A stretch of 64,000 nucleotides of DNA, taken from contig JBEKEI010000002.1 in NCBI GenBank assembly GCA_050013915.1, positions 1-64,000 on the forward strand. The letters are read 5' to 3'. The position numbers and the translations under genes were made by a program. The notes below the pieces were generated by a model, which saw only the letters and a program-made list of their open reading frames with translations, searched no databases and was not told the origin of the DNA. This document shows, one piece after another, positions 63,804 to 64,000 of the stretch. Positions within the stretch are counted from its first letter, which is position 1. Each line of letters opens with the position of its first letter. The DNA is from Roseiarcus sp050013915 (lineage in GTDB: Bacteria > Pseudomonadota > Alphaproteobacteria > Rhizobiales > Beijerinckiaceae).

Positions 63804-64000
63804 TCATTTCGGGCAGGGCGGCTCGTTGGCCGCCCCGCACGCGGGCCGCGACGGCCTGGCGGGCGCGGGCTGGGGCGGCGCCTTGGCCTGAGGCGGCGGC
63901 GCGGCGGCCGGCGGCGGCTTCGGCGCGACAGGGGCCGCGGCCGGGCGCGGCGGCTCGACCTTCGGCTCCTGCGCCGGCGCCTTGGCCTGAGGCGGCGCGG
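63804..64000 (-). CDS. C-terminal tail of a Pro/Ala/Lys-rich protein, cut by the window edge
   Basis: The frame ends at 63804 and is open to the right edge. The visible 64 residues are low-complexity, with a repeated unit PPPQAKAP seen twice, and a closing CGAANEPPCPK with two cysteines. Pro/Ala/Lys-rich linkers of this kind often precede a small envelope or cell-wall domain; nothing more can be said without the rest. Confidence 0.6.
   Translation of the reverse strand, partial: APPQAKAPAQEPKVEPPRPAAAPVAPKPPPAAAPPPQAKAPPQPAPARPSRPACGAANEPPCPK

Overview
The window is uniformly GC-rich, densely coded chromosomal DNA from an alphaproteobacterium, most likely of the order Hyphomicrobiales (Rhizobiales). 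Pointers are the hflK-hflC-Do protease order, a membrane-bound ferritin MbfA with an Irr-type iron control element upstream, an HWE/HisKA_2 kinase pair, an EF-G-like paralog with a Ser at the catalytic His position, an NDUFA9-type protein and an intracellular PHA depolymerase. About 53 genes and gene remnants were found. No rRNA, tRNA, CRISPR array, transposase or phage gene was recognised.

Layout. 0.1-4.1 kb: a five-gene ABC import operon (NMT1/THI5-like binding protein, GntR/FCD regulator, ATPase, two permeases) in which all four junctions overlap by 3-4 bases. 4.3-6.5 kb and 27.9-30.1 kb: two paralogous exported proteins with a TadG-like membrane N-terminus followed by an internally duplicated beta-rich module; the second is flanked by ~110-bp inverted repeats. 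6.9-12.7 kb: an SRPBCC protein, two overlapping PAS/HWE sensor kinases (one with an N-terminal receiver), an acyltransferase 3 and a PaiB-like protein. 12.8-16.4 kb: a RimK-like ATP-grasp ligase, a GNAT acetyltransferase and a cyclopropane fatty acid synthase. 16.4-24.3 kb: housekeeping genes ligA, miaA, serB, then hflK-hflC, a truncated DUF2065 gene and a Do-family protease. 24.4-27.7 kb: a haloacid dehalogenase, then a triheme cytochrome c translationally coupled to an FNT-family channel.

30.3-35.7 kb: a CNNM/CorC-type protein, a fused shikimate kinase/3-dehydroquinate synthase and the EF-G-like GTPase. 35.8-43.7 kb: a saccharopine-dehydrogenase-like/DUF4166 protein with a DUF1330 partner, an NDUFA9-like protein, an EI24 membrane protein, a polyprenyl-phosphate glycosyltransferase coupled to a GT39 transferase, and a lysophospholipase-like hydrolase. 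43.7-47.1 kb is a looser accessory stretch: a small membrane protein, a frameshifted ohr pseudogene, an exported alpha/beta hydrolase and a divergent ArsR-SRPBCC pair with two strong dyads between them.

47.1-64 kb: an oxoprolinase/hydantoinase, mbfA, an L,D-transpeptidase, an Rrf2 regulator, phaZ, a DsbA-like isomerase, a fatty-acid beta-oxidation group (FadJ-like, FadA, acyl-CoA dehydrogenase) with a GFA-family protein, an orphan TRAP binding protein, a beta-hydroxyacid dehydrogenase and the C-terminal tail of a Pro/Ala-rich protein cut by the window edge. Together, the right half combines storage-polymer mobilisation, beta-oxidation and iron export. The best candidate for something undescribed is the pair of TadG-headed tandem-module proteins, one bounded by inverted repeats.
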